Under the pieces are notes generated by a model that searched no databases, was not told where the DNA came from, and saw only the letters and a program-made list of their open reading frames with translations. DNA of 64,000 nucleotides from contig JAGVDM010000004.1 in assembly GCA_020058765.1 (NCBI GenBank), forward strand, positions 281,390 to 345,389, written 5' to 3'. Every line of letters begins with the position of its first letter. Position 1 is the first letter of the stretch. Position numbers and translations under genes: made by a program. Shown here piece after piece: positions 48,258 to 56,934 of this stretch. This DNA is from Candidatus Peribacterales bacterium (GTDB lineage Bacteria; Patescibacteriota; Gracilibacteria; Peribacterales; Peribacteraceae).

Positions 48258-48590
48258 ATGGCGACACTCTTCCGCATCATTGTGTACGTGCCTGTGGCAG
48301 ATGCACCGAGCGTGCGTAGCGCTATGGCCGCGGCCGGCGCCGGGCAGATCGGCAACTACGACAGCTGCTCTTTTAGCACCCAAGGTATCGGCAGGTTCCG
48401 CCCACTTGCCGGAGCAGATCCCACAATCGGCACCGTGGGAAACGTGGAAGAGGTAGAGGAAGAGAAGATCGAAGCAGTGGTAGAGGAATCGCGCATGCAG
48501 GATGTACTGCGCGCGATTAAAAACACACACCCCTACGAAGAACCTGCCATCCATGTGTTGCGGATGGAGGACTATAAAGAGTGGCTTTAA
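48258..48590 (+). CDS. NIF3/YqfO C-terminal (CutA-like) domain protein
   Basis: A 110-residue protein matching the domain inserted in YqfO-type NIF3 proteins: FRIIVYVPVADAPSVRSAMA, GAGQIGNYDSCSFST, GRFRPLAGADPTIGTVG and TNPYEEPA-like THPYEEPAIHVL. Here it stands alone without the NIF3 metal-binding part, as in several bacteria. Its role is unclear; the fold is a CutA/PII-like trimer. ATG 48258 is set by the promoter. It shares a 4-base stop overlap (TTAA) with the convergent 49756 gene. Confidence 0.85.
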   Translation: MATLFRIIVYVPVADAPSVRSAMAAAGAGQIGNYDSCSFSTQGIGRFRPLAGADPTIGTVGNVEEVEEEKIEAVVEESRMQDVLRAIKNTHPYEEPAIHVLRMEDYKEWL

Positions 48591-49756
48591 CTCTGCTTCA
48601 TCTGCTGCCTCCACCATGCGTTGCCGGGTACAGCTTGCGCAAGCGCGGCGCTTAGTTCTGTGAGTGTTCCATCGCCATAGTGCGATGGGAACGACACGAC
48701 AGGTTCTTTGTCATCGAGACTGCGCGGATCAAAACGGGCAGACCCGATGCTGCCGTATTGGCCTTCAAGTGACAGCGACACTGTGCCATCAGCCTGGCCT
48801 ACATGCAGATCTTTCATGGCGAGCTGCTCATCGTGATGCCCTGGATGCAGCTGTGCAAACGATGTCTCTACACCTTTGCGAATAGCAGTAAGGAGCAGGA
48901 GAGATGCGATAGCGATTCGATGCACACGCTGGTATTCCTCAGTATCTCCACCAAACCTCACGACTGCATCCAATGCTTTGCGCAATTCCACCCATTGCGT
49001 CACCTCGTAAGCAAACGCGTGATTGCCGGCATGATCGCGCTCCAGATCACTGAGTGCCGTATGCAGCAACCCGAGCGTGTCACCAAACCCCGTACCGAGC
49101 TTGGGCGTAGCATTGCGAATATTGCTCAAGCATTGTTCCACGGCATCGAGCGACGCATTCACAGGCTCAGCACGCACAGTGGGCTCCATCCCGCGTTCCA
49201 CCGGATCCAACGTCACCATCGGCTGGAACTGCGGCGACTGGGGCGTGCCGATGATTTTATACATGGCAGTGGAAACCTCCTGCGCTGTAATGACGATCTC
49301 TGCCGCAAGTTCATCGATCACGATTTTCTGGATTTTCCCACGATCGGCGAGGGATTGATCCACACCGAACGCCTGTACCGATACCACAGGCTCTCGCGTG
49401 GGAGCGGCATTGCGCCAATCCCACGATTCCGTGGTGCGCAGCAGCGCCACACCAATCAGCTGATTCTGCGAATTGTCCGCCATGACGACTTGATTGGCAC
49501 TATTGAATTGCCGTTCAAAATCGCCGCCGACCATCGTGCAACCAATGAGCCGCTGCAACTGATCACGCTGCTGGAGCAGCGTATGTTTGTGGAGTTCCGT
49601 TGCAGAAAAATGATACTGCCGTGCCACCGGCGACTTCCGAGAAAGGTGCGGTTGCCGCTCGGTGAGCTCCAGCATGCGAGCACCGAGCGCTCTCGGTGTG
49701 AGTTGCGCTCCCCGGAACTCATTGGGATTCGGTGGTTGCTCCTTTGGAGTAGGCAT
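48587..49756 (-). CDS. Hypothetical protein, 389 aa
   Basis: I do not recognise a family. The product is soluble-looking, with beta-rich parts (NQVVMADNSQNQLIGVALLR) and a helical C-terminal half (NIRNATPKLGTGFGDTLGLL, IAIASLLLLTAIRKGVETSF). No signal peptide. TACACT lies 8 bases before the ATG at 49756 (49765-49770). It ends in a shared stop tetramer with the NIF3-like gene. Confidence 0.68.
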   Translation of the reverse strand: MPTPKEQPPNPNEFRGAQLTPRALGARMLELTERQPHLSRKSPVARQYHFSATELHKHTLLQQRDQLQRLIGCTMVGGDFERQFNSANQVVMADNSQNQLIGVALLRTTESWDWRNAAPTREPVVSVQAFGVDQSLADRGKIQKIVIDELAAEIVITAQEVSTAMYKIIGTPQSPQFQPMVTLDPVERGMEPTVRAEPVNASLDAVEQCLSNIRNATPKLGTGFGDTLGLLHTALSDLERDHAGNHAFAYEVTQWVELRKALDAVVRFGGDTEEYQRVHRIAIASLLLLTAIRKGVETSFAQLHPGHHDEQLAMKDLHVGQADGTVSLSLEGQYGSIGSARFDPRSLDDKEPVVSFPSHYGDGTLTELSAALAQAVPGNAWWRQQMKQS

Positions 49757-49764
49757 AGCACGCT

Positions 49765-49770
49765 AGTGTA
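49765..49770 (-). promoter_or_regulatory. -10 box for the 49756 gene
   Basis: TACACT on the reverse strand, 8 bases before the ATG at 49756. Confidence 0.45.
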
Positions 49771-49866
49771 CCCACAAATGAGAAGTTGTGTGACACAAGA
49801 TCCTGCAAAAAACGCGCTAGTCGTCTTTGACGCAGCAGCATCAAAACGGCGAGGTGTGTGTAATCT

Positions 49867-51393
49867 CTACTCGCTGTAGACCATAGGCTTCGCTATGGCG
49901 CCGAGCGGCTGCAATTGAATCACCACCGTGCGACGACCGCGCGGGAGCATCTGCACTGTCGCTTCGCCTTTGGTGAAATCGGATGCCTTGAGCACCACGG
50001 GGCGGAACTCCGCATCGCCGTAGGCTGTACGCAGATAGAGATCTTTGCCCCAAGCAGGATTACTCACAACGTTGCCGTCTGCATCGAGCAGACTCACAGT
50101 GACCGTTTCCCACCCGCGACCGCTGAATGCGCCGTCATGACGAATAGATGCTGCATGTACCGCACGGCTCTCAGGCTGCTCGGGTGCAGGCTCTACCACA
50201 GGAACAACGGGCGCCACATCGGTAGATACCACCGTATTGCGGTTGGTGACCGTTACTTCCTGCGCTGTGCCCAGTACATTGGGCTGCGCGACAGGTGTAC
50301 TACGATTTGCTGTGGCAAACCGCTGACGCGAAAGGCGAGAAGCGGCTCGATCGCTCACACGATCTTGCAACCGCGTGATGCGATTTGCCAGCGTTGGCGC
50401 CGGGCTGCGGCGCACGCTCGGCACACTCGATCTCGACGAGGATGCACCCTGACCAGCATCACTGGATGCCACAACAGTGCGAGGTGATGGATTGCTCTGC
50501 ACATAGAGCATGGGGTGCACTGTATAAAGGCGCACGTTGTCTGCCCCGAGGCCAGCATTCACTGCGGCAGCTGTACCACCCAAACCTGCCCCGCGAATAT
50601 CTGCCGTGCTAAAAGGCCAGTAGGGGTGCCACGGCGCATCGCTGCGATCCATCTGGAAGTGCAGGTGCGGGCCGCTGGCGAATCCCGTATCACCCGAAAG
50701 GGCAATGCGATCGCCTTTTTGCACCACCATTCCTTCGTCCACAAGTGCCGCACTCAAGTGCGCGTACACAGAGTACAGAGTAGTTATGCGGCGAGGGTTA
50801 TCTGGATCGGGCGCGTTTGGGTGGCGTACCACCACCACAATGCCAAAACCGCCGGTGTCATCTTTCACAGAATCCACAACACCATTGGCGATCGAGCGTA
50901 CAGGCGTGCCGATCGGCACGCGGATGTCCACGCCGGGATGGGAGCCGTCGTTATCCCCACCTGTTCGGTAGGAACCGTTGTGTCCTACCGAGTACACCTG
51001 GCCAATGTCGGATTCCTCCAGATGTGCATGCTGCAGAGCGGCATCGTACGGTGGAAGCGGCACAAGAAGATCCTGTGGTACCTGCTTATAGGTATGCAGG
51101 TGCGGATCACCGCCATACTGCTTCGCCCATCGGACGTAATCAGGCACTTTGTCGATCGGCGTTACCACTCCGGTATACGCAATGTACTGATCAGTCCCCT
51201 CTCCCCATACCGATCGCCAGAAGACGTACCACCCATGCTGCCCAACCATGTTCCCCACAAGGAACGCCATCACCGAAAAGCTCGCAAACCAGAACGATCC
51301 TCGCTCGGCCAGAAACCGCAACGCATGCGGTTCCCTGCGCCTGTAGAGAGGCGTATTCTTGAAACGTACCTTCGCTGATCGAGTCTTCGTCAT
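49867..51393 (-). CDS. M23-family murein peptidase (membrane-anchored)
   Basis: A 508-residue protein with one N-terminal membrane helix (SFWFASFSVMAFLVGNMVG) and a lysostaphin/M23 domain: GSHPGVDIRVPIGTPVRS, TTLYSVYAHLSAALVDEGM and GFASGPHLHFQMD, giving the H-x3-D and H-x-H zinc ligands. A Ser/Arg-rich linker and a C-terminal beta domain follow. It would cut peptidoglycan cross-bridges outside the membrane. The ATG at 51393 has a TTGATT-17-TATAAT promoter with a leader of about 15-20 bases. It shares this promoter region with tsaE. Confidence 0.9.
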   Translation of the reverse strand: MTKTRSAKVRFKNTPLYRRREPHALRFLAERGSFWFASFSVMAFLVGNMVGQHGWYVFWRSVWGEGTDQYIAYTGVVTPIDKVPDYVRWAKQYGGDPHLHTYKQVPQDLLVPLPPYDAALQHAHLEESDIGQVYSVGHNGSYRTGGDNDGSHPGVDIRVPIGTPVRSIANGVVDSVKDDTGGFGIVVVVRHPNAPDPDNPRRITTLYSVYAHLSAALVDEGMVVQKGDRIALSGDTGFASGPHLHFQMDRSDAPWHPYWPFSTADIRGAGLGGTAAAVNAGLGADNVRLYTVHPMLYVQSNPSPRTVVASSDAGQGASSSRSSVPSVRRSPAPTLANRITRLQDRVSDRAASRLSRQRFATANRSTPVAQPNVLGTAQEVTVTNRNTVVSTDVAPVVPVVEPAPEQPESRAVHAASIRHDGAFSGRGWETVTVSLLDADGNVVSNPAWGKDLYLRTAYGDAEFRPVVLKASDFTKGEATVQMLPRGRRTVVIQLQPLGAIAKPMVYSE

Positions 51394-51414
51394 GAGTGTT
51401 TGTTTGTTGCTATT

Positions 51415-51443
51415 ATTATAGAATATTTTCATGGATAAATCAA
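51415..51443 (-). promoter_or_regulatory. M23 gene promoter, overlapping the tsaE promoter
   Basis: On the reverse strand TTGATT (51438-51443), a 17-base spacer and TATAAT (51415-51420). Its -10 overlaps the forward -10 of tsaE by two bases and its -35 lies inside the tsaE coding start. Confidence 0.65.
51419..51424 (+). promoter_or_regulatory. -10 box for tsaE, overlapping the M23 promoter
   Basis: TAGAAT ends exactly 6 bases before the ATG at 51431, predicting a leaderless tsaE message. Confidence 0.6.
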
Positions 51444-52450
51444 TGTCCGACGCGATCAAAATTCGGCTGCAGAATGCAGATAAAACCCGCTCCTGTGGCG
51501 GATCTTTGGCACACACGCTCTACGACCCTCACGTGACCATTCTGCTCAATGGTGAACTGGGTGCAGGCAAGACCACCTTCCTCCAAGGATTCGCAGAGGC
51601 TCTTGGGGTGTCTGGGCACATTACGAGCCCAACATTCGCTCTGGAGCAGCGCTACAACACCAAGGAATACGGCGAACTCTTGCATGTGGATCTGTATCGT
51701 CTTTCGCCAACGCAGGCTGCAACACTCATTGCTCAAACAGATGAGCATCCGGGAATCCGCTGCATTGAATGGGCGGAGCGACTCGCGGTTCTACCACACG
51801 GCCCAACAATCCACATTGCACTGCGTGATGCCCCAGAAGACTCCCGAGAAGTGGAAATGCACTTCGAGGATCTCGCCATACCTACGCACGATGATGTGCT
51901 GCGGTGGCGGCAGGAAGTGCATCTCCCCGAAAACGTTGCTGCGCACTGCAATGCCGTTTCGGATCTGTGCGATACCTTCGCTTCCGCATTCCTTGAGCGC
52001 GCGCAGATCGTGCGACCGCTCGCACTGCGGCGTGCGGCGGAACTGCATGACCTGCTGCGCTTCATCGACTTCCACCCCGGCTCCGCACACCTCAACACGC
52101 ACATTACCCATGACGACCATGCGCACTGGGCAAGGGTTGCTGCACCATTTGCAGGCATGAGCCACGAAGAAGCGTGCGCTGCATTCCTTACACAAAAAGG
52201 GTTCCCTGGCCTTGGGGATATCGTGCGACCACACGGGCTCAAGGGCACTGTGCCAATCACCGTAGAGCAGCAGCTCCTCTTTTATGCAGATAAACGTGTC
52301 ATGAACGATCAAGTGGTCTCACTGCAAGAACGCTTTGCAGACTTCAACACACGCTACACGCGCGGAGAAGAGTCTGTGGAGGCGCGCACGTGGAAGGAAG
52401 AATGCATTGCACTCGAAGCGCAGCTCTTCCCAGAAGGACCACCCCGTTAG
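51431..52450 (+). CDS. tsaE: TsaE ATPase fused to an HD domain
   Basis: A 339-residue fusion. Residues 1-145 are TsaE, an ATPase of the t6A37 tRNA modification complex, with Walker A LLNGELGAGKTTFLQGF, SPTFALEQRY, LLHVDLYRL and the IRCIEWAERL strand. Residues 155-320 are an HD phosphohydrolase-like domain: LPENVAAHC supplies the first His, AAELHDLLRF the HD pair, and LLFYADKRV the final Asp. Normal TsaE is about 150 residues, so the HD part is an addition. It may hydrolyse a nucleotide or act in RNA metabolism. The end shares the TTAG tetramer with the next gene. Confidence 0.88.
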   Translation: MDKSMSDAIKIRLQNADKTRSCGGSLAHTLYDPHVTILLNGELGAGKTTFLQGFAEALGVSGHITSPTFALEQRYNTKEYGELLHVDLYRLSPTQAATLIAQTDEHPGIRCIEWAERLAVLPHGPTIHIALRDAPEDSREVEMHFEDLAIPTHDDVLRWRQEVHLPENVAAHCNAVSDLCDTFASAFLERAQIVRPLALRRAAELHDLLRFIDFHPGSAHLNTHITHDDHAHWARVAAPFAGMSHEEACAAFLTQKGFPGLGDIVRPHGLKGTVPITVEQQLLFYADKRVMNDQVVSLQERFADFNTRYTRGEESVEARTWKEECIALEAQLFPEGPPR

Positions 52451-53022
52451 AGGTGAAGAGGACTGAGCTCCCAGAGCACCACAGAACCAATGACATCTGG
52501 GCTTGCCCCAGTGAGCGCAGGTGCGCCGAGCAGCAAGAGGAGGCACGCAGCAATACTCGCAATATACAAACGATCGAAGTGTGTGAAGCCGCGCTCTGCA
52601 CACGGGCGCAAGTGCCCGAGTGCATGCACCCAGTGCGCCAGGATCTTCAGCACTCCTTCCACAATCACATACTTCGGCAACACCACGCCAAGAATACCAA
52701 TCAGCGCCACCTCTGCACGCAGCGCAGCAGAGAATGCCACCATTCCCGCACTGTGATGCACGTATACCGAGAATGCGAGTGCCGTGCAGAAGAGCGTGAG
52801 TTCAATGAGACTCTCATGCAGCACAGCACGCACGCGCTTCCACCCATGTAGGCGGTGAAACTTCACTGTATCCAGCGCCATGTGCAGTGCGATGAGCAGT
52901 GCGAAGAACCCCAAGTTAAACAGGGTAGCTGCCAAGAGTGCGAGCACGAGGAACCCTGCATGGAATGCAGGAAGATGATCGTGTCGCTCGGCGAACGCGC
53001 GGAGGTTCGTAGGAAATCGCAT
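52447..53022 (-). CDS. Multi-spanning membrane protein, 191 aa
   Basis: The product has about four or five hydrophobic helices (FLVLALLAATLFNLGFFALL, LIELTLFCTALAFSVYV, EVALIGILGVVLPKYVIV, YIASIAACLLLLLGAPAL) and several His residues between them. No family is recognised. TACTAT lies 8 bases before the ATG at 53022. Its stop overlaps the tsaE stop by 4 bases. Confidence 0.7.
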   Translation of the reverse strand: MRFPTNLRAFAERHDHLPAFHAGFLVLALLAATLFNLGFFALLIALHMALDTVKFHRLHGWKRVRAVLHESLIELTLFCTALAFSVYVHHSAGMVAFSAALRAEVALIGILGVVLPKYVIVEGVLKILAHWVHALGHLRPCAERGFTHFDRLYIASIAACLLLLLGAPALTGASPDVIGSVVLWELSPLHL

Positions 53023-53030
53023 GTGTGTTT

Positions 53031-53036
53031 ATAGTA
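53031..53036 (-). promoter_or_regulatory. -10 box for the 53022 gene
   Basis: TACTAT on the reverse strand, 8 bases before the ATG at 53022. Confidence 0.45.
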
Positions 53037-53052
53037 TTTTACTATATTTTCA

Positions 53053-54351
53053 TTATTTTGCAATATCTACCTTCTCCTTTCGCAGGAGCGCACGAACGCT
53101 TGCAAGCCGCTCGGAAACCTCCGCTTCGAACCCTCGATCGCTCGGCTCGTAGAACTGCTGCATACGCATCCCCAGGGGGAAGTAATTTTCTGCCACCACC
53201 GCGCCCTCGGTATCGTGCGGGTACTGGTACCCTTCGCCGTAGCCTTGGTCGCGCATGCCTTTGATGGGTGCATTGCGCAGATGATTGGGCACTTCGAGCG
53301 TGGGTTGCGTATGGATCACACGCTTCACCGCACCCATCGCTCGGGTGATGGCATTGCTCTTGGGCGCCTGCGCGAGGTACACGCACGCATGCGCTAGGAA
53401 GTATTCCCCCTCTGGCAGGCCAACCATTTCGAACGCCTGCCATGCAGACACCACCATCTGCAATGCACGAGGATCTGCATTGCCAATGTCCTCGCTTGCA
53501 AAGATGAGCATGCGGCGAAACAGGAACCGCGGTTCCTCGCCGCTCGCAAGCATTTTGAACATCCACACGAGCGCCGCATCGGGATCACTGCCGCGCAGCG
53601 TTTTAATAAACGCAGACACAGTGTTGTAGTGGTCTTCCCCCGTTTTATCGTACCGGCGGGCACGCTCACGGAAGAGTGCTTCTGCCTCCGGCAGAGTGAT
53701 CTTTGCACCAATAGTGAGCACAGCAAGATCGAGTGCGTTGAGCGCAATACGCGCATCACCACCCGCAATAGTCGCTAGATGCGTGAGTGCGTCGTCATGC
53801 ATAGCAATCTTTCCGCCGAATCCCCGTTCATCGGCGAGTGCTCGGCGCAAAATATCTTTGAGGTCATCCATACCCAGTGGCTGCAACAGGTACACCGTGG
53901 AACGCGACACGAGTGCCGCATTCACTTCGAAGTAGGGGTTTTCTGTCGTCGCGCCAATCAGGATCACCGTTCCTGCTTCTACATACGGGAGCAGCGCATC
54001 CTGCTGAGACTTGTTGAATCGATGGATTTCATCGATGAAGAGCACCGTGCGCTGCCCGAATGCCGTGAACCGCTCCTCGGCTTCTGCACAGACCGCCTTC
54101 AAATCTTTCACGCCGCTGAGCACCGCGTTGAGCTGCGTAAAGTGCGCTTTGGTCGCTTCTGCAACCACCGCCGCAAGTGTTGTTTTTCCCGTGCCGGGCG
54201 GCCCCGAGAGGATCACCGACGTGAGCGCATCTGCCTCGATGGCGGCACGCAGAGGCTTCCCGATACCAAGAATGTGCTGCTGACCGGCATACTCCGCAAG
54301 CGTGCGCGGGCGCATTCTGTAGGCAAGCGGCGTTGCGGCGGCACTGCTCAT
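53053..54351 (-). CDS. rarA: Replication-associated recombination protein A
   Basis: RarA (MgsA) is a AAA+ clamp-loader-like ATPase that acts at stalled forks. The 432-residue product has PLAYRMRPRTLAEYAGQQHI, Walker A LSGPPGTGKTTLAAVVA, Walker B VLFIDEIHRFNKSQQDALLP, sensor 1 ILIGATTENPYFEVN and the C-terminal tetramerisation part ending in FEAEVSERLAS. ATG 54351 is set by family length and by an extended -10 (TGC-TATGCT) 9 bases upstream. Confidence 0.95.
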   Translation of the reverse strand: MSSAAATPLAYRMRPRTLAEYAGQQHILGIGKPLRAAIEADALTSVILSGPPGTGKTTLAAVVAEATKAHFTQLNAVLSGVKDLKAVCAEAEERFTAFGQRTVLFIDEIHRFNKSQQDALLPYVEAGTVILIGATTENPYFEVNAALVSRSTVYLLQPLGMDDLKDILRRALADERGFGGKIAMHDDALTHLATIAGGDARIALNALDLAVLTIGAKITLPEAEALFRERARRYDKTGEDHYNTVSAFIKTLRGSDPDAALVWMFKMLASGEEPRFLFRRMLIFASEDIGNADPRALQMVVSAWQAFEMVGLPEGEYFLAHACVYLAQAPKSNAITRAMGAVKRVIHTQPTLEVPNHLRNAPIKGMRDQGYGEGYQYPHDTEGAVVAENYFPLGMRMQQFYEPSDRGFEAEVSERLASVRALLRKEKVDIAK

Positions 54352-54360
54352 AAGGCAGGC

Positions 54361-54369
54361 AGCATAGCA
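54361..54369 (-). promoter_or_regulatory. Extended -10 for rarA
   Basis: TGC-TATGCT on the reverse strand, 9 bases before the ATG at 54351. It is divergent from the promoter at 54399-54407. Confidence 0.55.
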
Positions 54370-54398
54370 CGACTTCCGTTCCGAAAGAGCGTGTGTTG

Positions 54399-54407
54399 TG
54401 CTACAAT
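54399..54407 (+). promoter_or_regulatory. Extended -10 for the 54417 gene
   Basis: TGC-TACAAT ends 9 bases before the ATG at 54417. Confidence 0.6.
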
Positions 54408-54416
54408 ACGAAGAAC

Positions 54417-54809
54417 ATGGCTGATTTCCACACCACCATCGCACAGAGCGCCCGCAAGCCTATGAGCGACAGCGCGCAAGAGAAAGCAGGCAAGCCGCTT
54501 GAGGGAACGCTCTCTGCGGAGCACCGTGCGTTTCTGAAAAGCATTCGGGAGCTCATTGAGCGAAAGGAGATTGATCCCTACACACCCAAGACATTTATTC
54601 GGATGGAAGTGTATGGCGAGTTGAGTGAGGAATGGCAGGACAAGACCGACCTCGCGCTCATGAACATCGCCGACCTGTTAAAGCAGCTCTACGAGCTCTA
54701 CATCCGTACAGATACACCCAACGAGTCGCCGCAGTACCAAACCATGATCGAGCAGCTCTTCGAAATGAAGCAGCGCATCGAACAACACCACGACGTCTTC
54801 AAATTCTAA
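54417..54809 (+). CDS. Hypothetical protein, 130 aa
   Basis: A soluble, mainly helical protein (MADFHTTIAQSARKPMSDSA at the start) with KSIRELIERKEIDPYTPKTF and a helical end (QTMIEQLFEMKQRIEQHHD). No family recognised. It is first of a two-gene unit with the 54821 gene, 11 bases apart. Confidence 0.68.
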   Translation: MADFHTTIAQSARKPMSDSAQEKAGKPLEGTLSAEHRAFLKSIRELIERKEIDPYTPKTFIRMEVYGELSEEWQDKTDLALMNIADLLKQLYELYIRTDTPNESPQYQTMIEQLFEMKQRIEQHHDVFKF

Positions 54810-54812
54810 TAC
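54807..54812 (+). promoter_or_regulatory. Possible -10 for the 54821 gene
   Basis: TAATAC overlaps the previous stop and ends 8 bases before the ATG at 54821. Confidence 0.35.
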
Positions 54813-54820
54813 CCTCTGCC

Positions 54821-55123
54821 ATGACGAAACCCCGCACACCAGAAATTCTGCCAGACGAGCCGAAGCAAAAACCTCTCGAGGATTTCAAGCAACAGCAGAA
54901 TACGCTCGAGAACATGCGTCCGGGTGATTCCACATTCGATGACCAGCTCACGCGCACGCGGGCGACAGCGGAAGTGCTCGACGAGCGCCTACTCGATGAC
55001 TTGGCGCAGCGGCTGGAGCAAGACCCACGCATTCGCCAGGAAATGGCGAAGCGGGGGCTCAAATTCTGGAACCAGATCGACCACGCGCCCGACGGAGAGG
55101 TGGAGAAGCCGACGATGGTTTAG
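54821..55123 (+). CDS. Hypothetical protein, 100 aa
   Basis: A small hydrophilic protein (MTKPRTPEILPDEPKQKPLE), Lys/Glu/Gln-rich and helical, ending KRGLKFWNQIDHAPDGEVEK. No family recognised. Its TAG shares the TTAG tetramer with the stop of the convergent miaA gene. The start at 54821 directly follows the 54417 gene. Confidence 0.62.
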   Translation: MTKPRTPEILPDEPKQKPLEDFKQQQNTLENMRPGDSTFDDQLTRTRATAEVLDERLLDDLAQRLEQDPRIRQEMAKRGLKFWNQIDHAPDGEVEKPTMV

Positions 55124-56073
55124 AGCCACACAATCCGTGCATCGTTCTTCCACCATGCCATCTGTTTTTTGGCGTACTGGCGCGTTTTTGTGGCAATGCG
55201 CTCCATCAATGCCCGCTCGGTGAATGGTATCTGCTCCTCGAGGAATCGAATGATGTCGCGGTACCCGTGGCTCTTCATACCGGGATCATTGGGCCCGTAC
55301 CCTTGCGCGAGAAGATCGCGCACTTCTGCCACCCAGCCGGCATCGAACATTGCTTCACACCGGGCATTGATCCGTTCATCGAGCTCTTCTCGAGAACGCG
55401 ACACACCGAAGATGAGCAGATCGTGCTTGGCCGGAATCGCCGTGCCTGCGCGTAGTTCAGAGCGCGGCACTGCGCTGGATTTGGGCGACTGCAGCAATTC
55501 GTGAATTTCCACCGCGCGCACCACGTAGGGCTTATTGCGTATGTCGATCGTTGCGGCAGATTCCGGATCAATATCTGCGAGTCGCGCATAGAGCGCCGCT
55601 CCGCCGTCTTTGTCGTACTCGGCGTTGAGCGCTGCGCGCAGCGCGCTGTCGCTTGGCGGAGCCATGGTGAGATCATCAATGATCGTGCTCAAGTAGAGCA
55701 TGGAGCCGCCTACGAGCAACGGCACATTGCCGCGGCGGCGCACATCCATGATCGCCTGTTCAGCTTGTTCGCGGTACCAACCGGCAGTCGCTTCTTCCCG
55801 AGGATCCAGAATATCCAGCAAATGATGCGGCACGTCTTTGCGCTCCTCCGGCGTGACCTTCGCGGTGCCAATATCCAGCTTGCGGTAGAGCTGCCGCGAA
55901 TCGGCATTCACGATTTCGCCGCTGCGGCCGGCATCTTGTAGTGAGGAGGCGAGCGAAATGGAAAAGGCCGTCTTGCCACTGGCAGTCGGCCCCAAGACCA
56001 CAATGAGCGGACGCTCGCTCTGCGCAAGGAAGTCCCGTGCGTGCATACGCCAATCCTGGGCTGCTCTAGCCAT
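55120..56073 (-). CDS. miaA: tRNA dimethylallyltransferase
   Basis: MiaA adds a dimethylallyl group to A37 of tRNAs reading UNN codons. The 317-residue product has the P-loop VVLGPTASGKTAFSISLA, the EIVNADSRQLYRKLDIGTAK segment, the DVPHHLLDILDP stretch and NVPLLVGGSMLYLSTIID. ATG 56073 (MARAAQDWRM) is chosen since TACCAT ends 7 bases upstream and the length then fits the family; upstream in-frame Met codons are rejected. Confidence 0.94.
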   Translation of the reverse strand: MARAAQDWRMHARDFLAQSERPLIVVLGPTASGKTAFSISLASSLQDAGRSGEIVNADSRQLYRKLDIGTAKVTPEERKDVPHHLLDILDPREEATAGWYREQAEQAIMDVRRRGNVPLLVGGSMLYLSTIIDDLTMAPPSDSALRAALNAEYDKDGGAALYARLADIDPESAATIDIRNKPYVVRAVEIHELLQSPKSSAVPRSELRAGTAIPAKHDLLIFGVSRSREELDERINARCEAMFDAGWVAEVRDLLAQGYGPNDPGMKSHGYRDIIRFLEEQIPFTERALMERIATKTRQYAKKQMAWWKNDARIVWL

Positions 56074-56080
56074 TGCATGC

Positions 56081-56086
56081 ATGGTA
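56081..56086 (-). promoter_or_regulatory. -10 box for miaA
   Basis: TACCAT on the reverse strand, 7 bases before the ATG at 56073. Confidence 0.45.
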
Positions 56087-56187
56087 CTTGATTCAGGAGC
56101 TGGGAGCACGGAATGTACAGAATTCTTCACAAGAAGAAAGTGCACAACATTCGCTGTACCTGCACACTGCTCGGGAAGAAGGAAAAA

Positions 56188-56196
56188 TGGTACTAT
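56188..56196 (+). promoter_or_regulatory. Extended -10 for clpP
   Basis: TGG-TACTAT ends 32 bases before the clpP ATG, giving a leader of about 26 bases with no Shine-Dalgarno. Confidence 0.5.
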
Positions 56197-56228
56197 GAAC
56201 ACGAAAAGTCACATTCCTCTCTTCACTC

Positions 56229-56870
56229 ATGCACCCACTCATTCAGTCGATCTCCGCGAACATTTCCCGTGGTCGCATTGCACCACAGAACACGCTCATC
56301 CCTACTGTCATCGAGAAGACGCAGTTCGGTGAACGCGTGTACGACATCTACTCCCGCTTGCTGGAGGAGCGCATCATTTTCCTCGGCACACCGATCAACG
56401 ATGACATCGCAAACTCCATCATTGCGCAGCTGCTCTTCCTAGAAAAGGAAGACCCAAAAAAGGACATCACGCTCTACGTGAACTCTCCGGGTGGTCAGGT
56501 ATCGAGCACGCTCGCAATGTACGACACCATGCAGTACGTACAGCCCGACATCTCCACGGTCTGTCTCGGCATGGCTGCATCTGGCGGCGCCATCATTTTG
56601 ATGGGCGGCGCCAAGGGGAAGCGCTTCGCGCTGGAGCACTCCGAGATCATGATCCACCAGCCGCTCGGCGGCACAGAGGGGCAGGCAACGGATATCGCTA
56701 TCCATGCCGATCACATCATCAAAACTAAGGATCTGCTCAACGAGCTCATCGCTAAGCACTCGGGTCAGGATCTCGAGAAGGTGAAGAACGACACAGAGCG
56801 CGACAAGTTCATGAAGGCCGACGACGCTCTTAAGTACGGACTCATCGACAAGATTGTGAAGCGGAAGTAA
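56229..56870 (+). CDS. clpP: ATP-dependent Clp protease proteolytic subunit
   Basis: ClpP forms the two-ring protease chamber that works with ClpX/ClpC. The 213-residue product has the catalytic Ser in [15 protein letters not shown], His in [16 protein letters not shown] and Asp in NDTERDKFM. The Met normally after the Ser (AASMGA) is Gly here. The propeptide-like N-terminus [15 protein letters not shown] and [19 protein letters not shown] are normal. A strong bidirectional terminator follows. Confidence 0.95.
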   Translation: MHPLIQSISANISRGRIAPQNTLIPTVIEKTQFGERVYDIYSRLLEERIIFLGTPINDDIANSIIAQLLFLEKEDPKKDITLYVNSPGGQVSSTLAMYDTMQYVQPDISTVCLGMAASGGAIILMGGAKGKRFALEHSEIMIHQPLGGTEGQATDIAIHADHIIKTKDLLNELIAKHSGQDLEKVKNDTERDKFMKADDALKYGLIDKIVKRK

Positions 56871-56884
56871 TGCTCATTGCACTA

Positions 56885-56914
56885 CAAAAAACGGAGCCGT
56901 AGGGCTCCGTTTTT
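56885..56914. terminator. Bidirectional terminator between clpP and the DoxX-like gene
   Basis: ACGGAGCC and GGCTCCGT form an 8-bp stem with a GTAG loop. It is flanked by A and T runs on the two sides, so it can end both convergent transcripts. Confidence 0.85.
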
Positions 56915-56934
56915 GTTTGTACGAGACACGCAGA

